Assembly: GCA_963681505.1 (NCBI GenBank)
Contig: OY811990.1
Location: 5,696,708 to 5,760,707 of the forward strand
Length of the DNA: 64,000 bases
Direction: 5' to 3'
Origin: Eunapius fragilis
Lineage: Eukaryota > Porifera > Demospongiae > Spongillida > Spongillidae
Below are positions 1 to 9,943 of the stretch, one piece after another. Position numbers and translations under genes: made by a program. The first letter of the stretch is position 1. The number at the start of each line of letters is the position of its first letter. Under the pieces are notes generated by a model that was not told the DNA's origin, did no database searches, and worked only from the letters and a program-made list of their open reading frames with translations.

Positions 1-602
1 CCATGACAGTGGAGACATCTATGTAGCCTGTAGTGATAAAAACTGGCAATCATCGCATTCAGAAGCTCACAACAGGAGGACAGTTCCTTCAAAAGTTTGG
101 CCAATATGGATCAGGTCAGGGACAGTATAATGAACCATTATCAGTTATTGTTGACCAAAGAGATAGGATGATTGTTGCTGATTATAACAACCACAGGGTA
201 GTGATATTGGATCAAAATGGCATCTCCCTATTGACCATAGATGGTAATGTTTCTGGTGCTCAGGGTTTTAAAAATCCATATGGTCTTGCCTTGGACCCTC
301 AAGGGAACATCCATGTTGCAGCCTGGGGTTCTAACACCATCAAAGTCTTCACACCAGAGGGGACCTATGTCAGATCATATGGAGATGTAAAGGGTCCATC
401 TGGAATAGCAATGAATGATGAAGGTTACAGCCTTGTCTGTGAGAGCAGTGGTAATTGTCTCTCCATCTTTGATCCTCAGGGAAACAAGATCCACACAGTT
501 GGCAATCTCACTTATCCCCGTGGTGTTGCTCTGGATCCTATAAGTGATAGTCTGTATTTAGCCAACTATGGTGCTAAGACTGTATTGAAGTATTTTGTGT
601 AG
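1..602 (+). pseudogene. TRIM-NHL 3' fragment (copy 0), frameshifted NHL domain
   Basis: The segment encodes the C-terminal NHL beta-propeller of the TRIM-NHL family found four more times in the window, and ends in the same VLKYFV-stop. It enters from outside the window. At about positions 38-45 the first NHL blade (DIYVACSD) is joined directly to the NHRIQKL segment. The roughly 120 bases that separate these two motifs in the copies at 3206-5780 and 33316-36072 are missing. The join changes the reading frame, so upstream sequence would read into a stop. Downstream of the join the propeller frame is open to position 602. It is most likely a decayed paralogue; an unusual splice around the junction is possible but no GT-AG pair is evident. 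Confidence 0.85.
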
Positions 603-621
603 TGGTGATGTAATGATGACG

Positions 622-1260
622 TCATGTAATGTCATGTTTGCATAGTGTATGGCTTAGTAAGTACAAGGTAGTCTGGTCCTCCAGAACGTACATCACAGCT
701 GGGGAGAGCTGTGGTGGGTGGTTGAGGAACAGCACACAGATGTAGGTGGTAGCTGTCTGGCACTTGGGGACATCCACACTGTTGTTATCACAGGCCTTCA
801 TGACAAAGGTGATGGGCTGACAGGGTGTGGCAGAGAAGTAATGAAGTGGGGGCGTGTACCTCAGGACACCTCCCGAGTATGATACAGTGGGACAGGTTTG
901 TACATGACTGCTCCATAACATAGTCTGGGATGGTCCCACAGCTGACAGTGATGACAATGATGTTAGGATGGTCTCCAAAAACACTTAGGACCTCAAGAGG
1001 CTGGTCATACAGGTTGAGCAGTCTGGCCACCAGACGGACTATAGTTGTGTTGTCCTTGTCAACAATGGTGGTATTGGGGGCAAGGGGAACAGGCCCCTCC
1101 CCCTCCACATAGTTGATGATGGTGTCATACATGAAGGCAACAGGGCCGTGGAGGTTCACCTCTGGAGGGTAGTTCACTCGCTGGGTGTCCACTAGAATGT
1201 ACTGATCAGGAGGACTGCTTTGGTACACCCCATCAAACACCACCACAGACATGTGCCTGG
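622..1260 (-). pseudogene. Cadherin-like adhesion protein fragment, frameshifted
   Basis: On the minus strand this encodes pieces of a large extracellular protein. One segment carries a VNYPPEVNLHGP linker and a DKDNTT acidic motif of the kind seen in cadherin-like tandem repeats. A second carries YTPPLHYFSATPCQP, then CDNNSVDVPK and a NHPPQ linker. The two segments lie in different frames: the first runs out near VMEQ (about 910-940) and the second becomes open there. No splice pair explains the change. The same frame switch recurs at 8.9-9.7 kb and 44.6-45.3 kb. The fragment converges tail-to-tail on the TRIM fragment at 1-602, as in the other cassettes. Adhesion is inferred from repeat type only. 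Confidence 0.6.
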
Positions 1261-1439
1261 TGCATAGTTGTATCTCATTTGTCCCTAAGACACCAATGCA
1301 TTGTGATGGGTGTTTAGTAGTTTTGGTCAGTGCGGTCTTAGGCCATGATGTGAAGGCCGTATGTGTGTGTCAATGGTTGTGCTGACCAAAGATTGATGTA
1401 CATGTATGGAGTGTATGTACTTCAGAAGCTTCTGCTATA

Positions 1440-1650
1440 CTTATATGTGTGTATGTGTGTGTGTGTGTGTGTGTCTGCTTGTGCTGGTGTGTGTAAGTGT
1501 ATGTGTGTGTACATGCTCCCCGTGATATGACCCTCTGCCCTCATACATGACCCCCTGCCCCCCCTTGCTGTCATACATGACCCCCTGCCCCCACACATGA
1601 CCCCCTGCCCCCACATGTGTACTCACACACGCGCCCCCCTGCCCCCCCCC
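1440..1650. repeat. GT microsatellite and C-rich minisatellite in a TRRAP-intron-like flank
   Basis: A TG-rich tract (about 1444-1512) is followed by degenerate copies of a unit containing TCATACATGACCCCCTGCC. The same C-rich repeat precedes the homologous TRRAP exon at 19.8-19.94 kb and, reversed, follows it at 44.0-44.28 kb and 52.1-52.2 kb. It is therefore the intron upstream of that exon. Sequence at 1260-1440 has no recognisable gene and is repeated at 29.68-30.15 kb. Confidence 0.8.
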
Positions 1651-1654
1651 ACAG

Positions 1655-1872
1655 GAACAAGTTGCGTCCTATGCCTCTAACCTGGTCCAGGGTATGGTGG
1701 CGTTGCTTAGGAACTGTCCCCAGGAGGTAGCCCACCTGAGGAAGGAGCTGTTGATTGCTGCCAGACATATTCTAGCCACAGACCTGCGTAACAAGTTTCT
1801 GCCGTGCATAGACCATCTCTTTGACGAGAACCTTCTGATTAGATCAGGGTGGACCACCAGAGAAAGTGTGAG
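1655..1872 (+). pseudogene. TRRAP: Isolated TRRAP exon
   Basis: A 218-bp exon, bounded by CACAG and GTATTA, encodes EQVASYASNLVQGM followed by NCPQEVAHLRKELLIAA. It corresponds to the N-terminal HEAT-repeat region of TRRAP, the pseudokinase scaffold of SAGA and NuA4/TIP60 histone acetyltransferase complexes. The other exons expected around it are absent. Upstream is adhesion-gene flank, and downstream, near 2010, the following intron joins RACGAP1 sequence. A Gly-to-Arg change (LLIRSGW against LLIGSGW elsewhere) is present. It is a stranded exon of a decayed cassette copy (set 1). Confidence 0.85.
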
Positions 1873-1874
1873 GT

Positions 1875-2000
1875 ATTATCAGAGAGGTGTTAGGTGTGAG
1901 GGTGTCAGGTGTTATGAGAGGGTGTTGTGTGACATGAGGGTGCTTGATGTTTTGTGAGGGTGTTAGGTGTGATGTGAGGGTGTTAGGTGTAATGTGATTT
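1875..2000. repeat. Short tandem repeat, GTGTTAGGTGTGATGTGAGG-like
   Basis: About five degenerate copies of a roughly 22-bp unit follow the TRRAP exon donor. The same repeat follows the homologous exon at 20165-20220 and 30365-30550, marking it as the original TRRAP intron. Confidence 0.75.
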
Positions 2001-2017
2001 TATTGTGCTGGCAGTTG

Positions 2018-2932
2018 AGGGACTGTATTGGGTACCAGGGTGAGTGCACCACTTCAACACCAGCCCCTCCATCACCTCTCCATCCTCTCACCTGTAGCTC
2101 TGATAAGATGGTCAAGGAGCTCAAGGAGCGTCTGCTGAAGGCCAAAGGGAACCCTTCCTTCTTGGAGGGAGTGCAGGACATCAATGTGGTGTGTGGTGTG
2201 CTCAAGGACTTCCTGAGGTGTCTGAGGGAACCTCTCCTCACCTTCAAGATGCATAATGCCTTCTTGCAAGCCGCTGGCTGGTATGGAGAGGGAAGTAACT
2301 GAGCTACAGAGCCTTCAGGTATGTGGAGGGTGAAGTGGAAGATGTTTCCACGAATGTTTTAATGTTTTAGGTATTGAGAGAGGAAATCCACCAACATGAA
2401 TTGGGTCAGCTGATGACTATGTTCCAAGCTAAAGCTACCAAGATTGAGACATGTGGAAGGACACACAGCTGCAACCTAAGGTTTTCTATTTGAATCCTCT
2501 GTGTGTAGCTCTAACTCCACTCTCCATCACCCAATGAACAGGTGATGCAACGTTTGATGGGTATCTCTGGGGACTACTGGCAACAGTACTTGTCTCCTGT
2601 GGACAATCCTGAGCCCCAGTCCCCAGACCCATCCTGGCATGGCTTCACCATCCACACCTGAGCAACGTCCAAGTAAGCAAGGGGGCGTGTGCCCATGTGT
2701 GGGGGCGTAATACGTACCAACCTTTCTTTGCACTTTCAGTTCCTGAGAGTCCCTTTCTTGGGTCTTGTCAGTCTCGAAGGTTTCCACCAAGAACCCCTGT
2801 TCCTGCCCAGTGAGTGGTTTATATGCACATCAGTTCAAATGTGATGAGGTGTTCTCATAACACCATGTGTTATCTAGATGGTCTACTTCTAAGCCCAAGA
2901 GGGCTGGGACATTCTTTGCCCCTCCAAACTGA
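2018..2932 (+). pseudogene. RACGAP1: RACGAP1-like RhoGAP pseudogene (copy 1)
   Basis: Remnants of RACGAP1 exons run to the C-terminal [17 protein letters not shown]. Only the last codons of the first RhoGAP exon remain (2018-2039), fused to TRRAP-intron sequence near 2010-2018. The codon for the catalytic arginine reads TGG (Trp) at 2029-2031. The next exon (2098 to about 2276) is intact as protein, but its end carries a 4-bp GCTG insertion. The exon carrying [11 protein letters not shown] and the first part of the KVFGPTIV exon are replaced by unrelated sequence (2300-2445). The exon from 2542 has lost about 14 bp inside the Pro/Ser-rich segment. These lesions make it a clear pseudogene. The TRIM gene follows directly, as in sets 3 and 4. 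Confidence 0.85.
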
Positions 2933-3205
2933 GCTGTGTGGTATACCAGACCTTCAATATTACGTGTATCAATGTCTGTGATGAACAAAAGTTTATATTT
3001 GTATGACAGCTAACTATGATGAAAATGAAAGTGAGATCTTTTGTAAGATTACTTTCAGGTGATTTACGTACATAGCAGCCGCTGCCGCTACACTATACAA
3101 TTCTTCGTTACTTTAGTTCTCAGTCTAGTGCCAAAGGACCACGCCCTCTCGTAAGCCCGGCACATATGGGCGTGGCGCATTACCATATTCGAATATCGCG
3201 TCACG
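2933..3205 (+). promoter_or_regulatory. Shared 5' flank of TRIM copy A
   Basis: The interval between the RACGAP1 stop and the TRIM start is conserved in sets 1, 3 (33003-33315) and 4 (48625-48914). It contains a GCAGCCGCTGCCGCTACAC block followed by TATACAATTCTTCGTTAC. Closer to the start codon is an ATATTCGAATAT palindrome. No open frame is shared. Given its place just upstream of every TRIM first exon, it probably holds the TRIM promoter and 5' UTR. A TATA-like TATACAAT is present but its use is unproven. Confidence 0.45.
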
Positions 3206-5780
3206 ATGTTGAGATCGTCCGAACAAGACGACGTACGTAGCAGGTACTAAGCGCAAATACCCATTAACAGATATGTACTATAATTTGCCATGCGAATGGT
3301 CCCCCTAGTTATGGGCACAGCATAGACGTCCGCTCATTTATTTCCGTCCCAACTCTGCTAGATATTATGTGGTCTACTATTTGCTGCTGCACAAGAACTA
3401 TTGCCTTGTGGTATTGTTAAGGCTTCAAAGCCATCGCGCACACGAAGTCACTTTCAAAAATGATCAAACAATCTTTATCAAATGCATGTATCTATAATCA
3501 AGCTTGGTAAAGATCAAACAATACCTCGTCAGTGGTATATGACATGTGTGGGGCAATGATATTCTCCTTCTTTCTATGGTAACAATTCATGTTCTTTTCC
3601 CCCACAGATCTGACCTCTTCCCTCCACACACCATATGTCAGCTGTGCTCTAAGCCCTACACAGACCCTAGGATCCTTCCATGTCTACACTCTTTCTGTGG
3701 GCAGTGTCTGCATATGGAGATAGAGAGGTCTGGGGACAAGCAGAAGATGGAGTGTCCTACCTGTCAGAGAAGTATCACCATACCAAAGGGTGGAGTCAAT
3801 GCTATACCTCAGAACCTCCATCTTGGCTTTGAGGTGGAGGTGGCTGGGTGCATGTCCAAGATTGGCAGTGGTGGTGAAAAGTCATGTGATGCTGGTGCTG
3901 GGGACAAGGGGTCTGCAGTGGTGTTCTGTTGTACATGTGGTCAGTTCCTCTGTACCTTATGTCATGAGTACCACAAACACAATAAGATACTGCTCCATCA
4001 CCAGATGGTAGGATTAGACCAGGAGTCTGTCAGACAACTTCCATCCATCATGACACCAACTGAACATCTCTGCTCCCAACCACATCACCAGAAAGAGGAG
4101 TTAAAATTCTTCTGTGAGACCTGCCAGTGTCTGGTCTGCAGAGACTGTACCCTAGTCCTTCACAAGGACCACAGGATTGCTGAGGTGTGCAATATTGCAA
4201 AGGTCCACAGAGATGGAATGAGAGAGGCACTTGTGTGTGCACAGGAAATGGCCTCAAAGCTGATCAGTGCCATTGGTGCCAATGACAAGATGGCAGAACA
4301 GGTTGAGACTTCCAGAGAGAATGCCACACTGCTCATAAACCAAACCTTTGAACAGCTCCACCAAGCCATAGAGGAAAGGAAGAAGACACTTTTGTCAGAG
4401 ATTGGGGCCATTTCACTTTCCAAGACAACAGCTCTGTCCCTCCAGAAGGAACAGTTAGTGAAGATACAAGATGAGATTGGTCGCTACACTGAGATGACCT
4501 CCCACATCCTCCAGACCCACACTGACCATGAGGTGGTAGCTCTTGGAGATCTGCTACCCACTGAACTGAAGGCCACCCTGAAGAAGGTTGGGGGAGTCTC
4601 CCTCACTCCCAGTCAGTCCAGTGACATCCATGTGACCCTACAAACTGACTCTCTGATGAAGGAGCTCTCCATATTTGGTCATATAAAGTCTCCATCACAA
4701 AGCACATGGTCTTCTAAGTCAGCAGCCAGGATGGACAAGGTGTATAGTGTAAAAGTGGAGACCAAGAGCTCAGAGGGAGAGAGGTACCCATATGGTGGTC
4801 TGCAGGTGAAGGCTGAGCTGAGGCCCAAGTCACATGATGGAGCAGTTGTCCCAGGAAAGGTGGAGGACCATGGAGATGGTACCTACACCATCACCCTCAC
4901 CCCTCAGGCTGCTGGTCCTCACCAGCTCCTCATCACAATGGATGGTGAACATGTACAGGGCAGTCCTCATGACCTTGATGTGAGGCCTAAGTACAGCACC
5001 TTATGTGACCCCCAGCAAGTTATCCGTTGCAGTGGTGGTCCAAATGGTATTGCCGTCCATGACAGTGGAGACATCTATGTAGCCTGTACTGATGATCACA
5101 GTATTCATGTGTTTGACCAAGGTGGTCATGAGAAGAGAACCATAGGTAGTGGTGGGGGTGGTGATGGTCAGTTCAGTTCTCCATATAGTATATCCATCAA
5201 GGGAGATGTGATGTATGTTGCTGACTATTACAATCATCGCATTCAGAAGCTGACAACAGGAGGACAGTTCCTACAGAAGTTTGGCCTTGGATCAGGTCAG
5301 GGACAGTTTAACTGCCCGATATCAGTTATTGTTGACCAAAGAGATAGGATGATTGCTGTTGATCACCGCAATGACAGGGTGGTGATATTGGATCAAAATG
5401 GCAGCTTGCTAATGACCATAAATAGTAGATATGGTGCTCAGGGTTTTATGTATCCATGGGGTCTTGCCTTGGACCCTCAAGGGAACATCCATGTTGCAGC
5501 CAATGGTTCTAACACCATCAATGTCTTCACACCAGAGGGGACCCATGTCAGATCATATGGTGATGTATTGCGTGCACATGGAATAGCAATTAATGAAGAA
5601 GGTTACAGCTTTATCTCTGAGTACAGTGGCAATTGTCTCTCCATCTTTGATCCTCAGGGAAACAAGATCCACACAGTTGGCGATCTCAATAATCCCCGTG
5701 GTGTTGCTCTGGATCCTATACGTGGTAGTCTGTATGTAGTCAACTATGGTGCTAAGACTGTATTGAAGTATTTTGTGTAG
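3206..5780 (+). CDS. TRIM-NHL protein (copy A): RING, two B-boxes, coiled coil, filamin, NHL
   Basis: Two coding exons, 3206-3243 and 3608-5780, give about 736 residues starting MLRSSEQDDVRSR. The ATG was chosen because the identical short exon recurs before every copy, and AG|GT to AG|A splicing keeps the frame. Domains: a C3HC4 RING (Cys23, 26, 38, His40, Cys43, 46, 62, 65), B-box 1 from about 106, B-box 2 from about 168, a coiled coil about 215-340, a filamin/Ig domain about 380-480 ending GSPHDLDVRP, and an NHL propeller to the end. Such proteins are usually E3 ubiquitin ligases or RNA-binding repressors (TRIM71/LIN-41, TRIM2/3 class). Residue 109 of B-box 1 is Gly (codon 3894-3896) where copies B and D have the zinc-binding Cys. 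The donor GTACTAAG is weaker than GTAAGC in the other copies. Confidence 0.93.
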
Positions 5781-5782
5781 TG

Positions 5783-5890
5783 GTGATGTAATGATGGTGT
5801 CATTGTTTGATGTAATGATGATGTCACTGTTTGATGTAATGATGGTGTCATTGTTTGATGTAATGATGATGTCATGTATTGATGATGTCA
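5783..5890. repeat. 24-bp tandem repeat after the TRIM stop
   Basis: About four copies of a unit containing TTTGATGTAATGATGATGTC follow the TRIM A stop codon. The 3' flanks of the other TRIM copies carry one or two units, so this is a local expansion of their shared 3' flank. Confidence 0.85.
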
Positions 5891-5975
5891 TATTTTGCAT
5901 AGTGTATGGAATTGAGGCTAGTAAGACTGTTGGAATGAGATTGGGAACATGGTAAGAATGTTTGACCGAGGACAA

Positions 5976-8867
5976 AGGGGAGGGGGGGGAGAGAGGCTCT
6001 ACTACACTAAGGGGAGGTGGAGGAGAGAGGCTCTACTACACTATTACACTATTGGGAGGGGGAGGAGAGAGGCTCACTATTGGGAGGGGGAGGAGAGAGG
6101 CTCTACTACACTAAGGGGAGGGGGAGGAGAGAGGCTCTACTGCACTAAGGGGAGGGGGAGGAGAGAGGCTCTACTGCACTAAGGGGAGGGGGAGGAGAGA
6201 GGCTCTACTACACTAAAGGGAGGGGAGGAGAGAGGCTCTACTGCACTAAGGGGAGGTGGAGGAGAGAGGCTCTACTACACTAAGGGGAGGGGGAGGAGAG
6301 AGGCTCTACTACACTAAGGGGAGGTGGAGGAGAGAGGCTCTACTACACTAAGGGGAGGGGGGGAGAGAGGCTCTACTGCACTAAGGTGAGGGCGAGGAGA
6401 GAGGCTCTACTGCACTAAGGGGAGGGGAGGAGAGAGGCTCTACTGCACTAAGGGGAGGTGGAGGAGAGAGGCTCTTCTACACTAAGGGGAGGTGGAGGGG
6501 AGAGGCTCTACTGCACTAAGGGGAGGGGGAGGAGAGAGGCTCTACTGCACTAAGGGGAGGGGAGGAGAGAGGCTCTACTGCACTAAGGGGAGGTGGAGGA
6601 GAGAGGCTCTACTACACTAAGGGGAGGGGGGGAGAGAGGCTCTACTGCACTAAGGGGAGGGGGAGGAGAGAGGCTCTACTACACTAAGGGGAGGTGGAGG
6701 AGAGAGGCTCTTCTACACTAAGGGGAGGTGGAGGAGAGAGGCTCTACTGCACTAAGGGGAGGGGGAGGAGAGAGGCTCTACTACACTAAGGGGAGGGGAG
6801 GAGAGAGGCTCTACTGCACTAAGGGGAGGGGGAGGAGAGAGGCTCTACTACACTATTGGGAGGGGGAGGAGAGAGGCTCTACTGCACTAAGGGGAGGGGG
6901 AGGAGAGAGGCTCTACTGCACTAAGGGGAGGTGGAGGAGAGAGGCTCTACTACACTATTGGGAGGGGGAGGAGAGAGGCTCTACTGCACTAAGGGGAGGG
7001 GGAGGAGAGAGGCTCTACTGCACTAAGGGGAGGGGGAGGAGAGAGGCTCTACTGCACTAAGGGGAGGGGGAGGAGAGAGGCTCTACTGCACTAAGGGGAG
7101 GGGGAGGAGAGAGGCTCTACTGCACTAAGGGGAGGTGGAGGAGAGAGGCTCTACTACACTAAGGGGTGGGGGAGGAGAGAGGCTCTACTGCACTAAGGGG
7201 AGGGGGAGGAGAGAGGCTCTACTACACTAAGGGGAGGGGGAGGAGAGAGGCTCTACTGCACTAAGGGGAGGGGGAGGAGAGAGGCTCTACTACACTAAGC
7301 GGTGGGGGAGGAGAGAGGCTCTACTGCACTAAGGGGAGGGGGAGGAGAGAGGCTCTACTACACTAAGGGGAGGGGGAGGAGAGAGGCTCTACTACACTAA
7401 GGGGTGGGGGAGGAGAGAGGCTCTACTGCACTAAGGGGAGGGGGAGGAGAGAGGCTCTACTACACTAAGGGGAGGGGGAGGAGAGAGGCTCTACTACACT
7501 AAGGGGAGGGGGAGGAGAGAGGCTCTACTGCACTAAGGGGAGGGGGAGGAGAGAGGCTCTACTACACTAAGGGGAGGGGGAGGAGAGAGGCTCTACTACA
7601 CTCAGGGGTGGGGGAGGAGAGAGGCTCTACTGCACTAAGGGGAGGGGGAGGAGAGAGGCTCTACTGCACTAAGGGGAGGGGGAGGAGAGAGGCTCTACTG
7701 CACTAAGGGGAGGTGGAGGAGAGAGGCTCTACTACACTAAGGGGAGGGGGAGGAGAGAGGCTCTACTACACTAAGGGGAGGTGGAGGAGAGAGGCTCTAC
7801 TACACTAAGGGGAGGGGGAGGAGAGAGGCTCTACTGCACTAAGGGGAGGTGGAGGAGAGAGGCTCTACTACACTATTGGGAGGGGGAGGAGAGAGGCTCT
7901 ACTGCACTAAGGGGAGGGGGAGGAGAGAGGCTCTACTGCACTAAGGGGAGGTGGAGGAGAGAGGCTCTACTACACTATTGGGAGGGGGAGGAGGGAGGCT
8001 CTACTACACTAAGGGGAGGGGGAGGAGAGAGGCTCTACTGCACTAAGGGGAGGGGGAGGAGAGAGGCTCTACTACACTAAGGGGAGGGGGAGGAGAGAGG
8101 CTCTACTGCACTAAGGGGAGGGGAAGAGAGAGGCTCTACTGCACTAAGGGGAGGGGGAGGAGAGAGGCTCTACTGCACTAAGGGGAGGGGAGCAGAGAGG
8201 CTCTACTGCACTAAGGGGAGGGGGAGGAGAGAGGCTCTACTGCACTAAGGGGAGGGGAGGAGAGAGGCTCTACTGCACTAAGGGGAGAGGGAGGAGAGAG
8301 GCTCTACTACACTAAGGGGAGGGGGAGGAGAGAGGCTCTACTGCACTAAGGGGAGGGGGAGGAGAGAGGCTTTACTGCACTAAGGGGAGGGGGAGGAGAG
8401 AGGCTCTACTACACAAAGGGGAGGGGGAGGAGAGAGTCTCTACTGCACTAAGGGGAGGGGGAGGAGAGAGGCTCTACTACACTAAGGGGAGGTGGAGGAG
8501 AGAGGCTCTACTGCACTAAGGGGAGGGGGAGGAGAGAGGCTCTACTGCACTAAGGGGAGGGGGAGGAGAGAGGCTCTACTGCACTAAGGGGAGGGGGAGG
8601 AGAGAGGCTCTACTACACTAAGGGGAGGGGGAGGAGAGAGGCTCTACTGCACTAAGGGGAGGGGGAGGAGAGAGGCTCAACTGCACTAAGGGGAGGGGGA
8701 GGAGAGAGGCTCTACTACACTAAGGGGAGGGGGAGGAGAGAGGCTCTACAGGTACTAAGGGGAGGGGGAGGAGAGAGGCTCTACTACACTAAGGGGAAGG
8801 GGAGGAGAGAGGCTCTACTGCACTAAGGGGAGGGGGAGGAGAGAGGCTCTACTATACTAAGGGGAAA
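5976..8867. repeat. 34-bp G-rich satellite array, about 85 copies
   Basis: The unit is 34 bp and contains AAGGGGAGGGGGAGGAGAG followed by GCTCTACTGCACT. Common variants are TACAC for TGCAC, GGTGGAGG for GGGGGAGG, and an ATTGGGAG form. Spacing was checked directly (for example 7201 to 7235). Two or three G-runs per unit lie on the + strand. Open frames across parts of the array result from the repeat and are not called as genes. The array lies between TRIM A and an adhesion-gene fragment, positions that are adjacent in the other cassettes. Confidence 0.97.
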
Positions 8868-9727
8868 CAATAACAACAGTGTGGATGTCCCCAAGCATAC
8901 TCATAAACCTGCCTTTATTAATGTTGCCATAGCAATGTTTATTATCTTTGGTATCCAATACTGATGGTGGGCGGTTCACGTTCTGCACAACCACAGTGAT
9001 GTTACCCACCGTGCAGCCATTGAGGGTGTCACATGCCCGTACATAGATGAGGTCTATGCCATAATAGGCAGGGTCTGGTCTGCACGTGACATTACCTGTG
9101 ATGTTGTAGTAGTAGGCCTTACCATGGGCGGGGTCAGTGAGGATGTGTGTACCGTTGAGTGGTGGTGTGCCATCTTCAACATCAGAGAGAGCTGCTGAGA
9201 TGTTCAGAGATGTGAAGGTAGTCTGGTCCTCCAGAACGTACATCACAGCTAGGGAGAACTGTGGTGGGTGGTTGAGGAACAGCACACAGATGTAGATGGT
9301 AGCTGTCTGGCGCTTGGGAACATCCACACTGTTGTTATCACAGGCCTTCATGACAAAGGTGATGGGCTGACAGGGTGTGGCAGAGAAGCAATGAAGTGGG
9401 GGCGTGTACCTCAGGACACCTCCTGAGTATGATACAGTGGGACAGGTTTGTTCATGACTGCTCCATAACATAGTCTGGGATGGTCCCACAGCTGACAGTG
9501 ATGACAATGATGTTAGGATGGTCTCCAAAAACACTTAGGACCTCAAGAGGCTGGTCATACAGGTTGAGCAGTCTGGCCACCAGACGGACTAGAGTTGTGT
9601 TGTCCTTGTCATCAATGGTAACATTGGGGGCAAGGGTAACAGGCCCCTCCCCCTCCACATAGTTGATGATGATGTCATACATGAAGGCAAAGGGGCTGTG
9701 GGGGGTTCACCTCTGGAGGGTAGTTAA

Positions 9728-9740
<13 letters not shown>
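8868..9740 (-). pseudogene. Cadherin-like adhesion protein fragment
   Basis: The minus strand encodes two or three tandem extracellular domains. They include INYVEGEGPV, DDKDNTT, CDNNSVDVPK, NHPPQF, LEDQTTFTSLNISAALSDVE, a run with NITGNVTCRPDPAYYG, and a final VNRPPSVLD linker. Asn-x-Thr sites are frequent, as expected for a secreted or surface protein. The open segment from about 9465 down to 8870 is the longest intact stretch of this family piece in the window. A frame change near 9450-9480 is shared with the copies at 0.6-1.3 and 44.6-45.3 kb. At 8868-8897 a short piece of the same gene lies in the opposite orientation, marking an inversion junction beside the satellite. Confidence 0.6.

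Positions 9741-9784
<44 letters not shown>
9727..9784. repeat. GT microsatellite
   Basis: An uninterrupted run of about 28 GT dinucleotides interrupts the adhesion-gene homology. From 9785 to 9943 no gene is recognised. Confidence 0.95.
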
Positions 9785-9785
<1 letters not shown>

Positions 9786-9943
9786 CATACTCTATACAGG
9801 ATATGGGCACAAACCTTTGACCTTTGATGCACCAACATCCTCTCCAGCACATGCATGGGCGTGGTCTGGGATAGGATTTGTCACATGACATGCACCACTA
9901 GTCACACGACACACATGTGATGCTCACATGGGCAACAGAAATA

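Noticed and set aside
617..624. TGACGTCA (perfect CRE-like palindrome) after the TRIM fragment stop
   Set aside because: The other TRIM copies have TGATGTCA in the same repeated 3' flank, and the site lies downstream of a broken gene; no sign of regulatory conservation.
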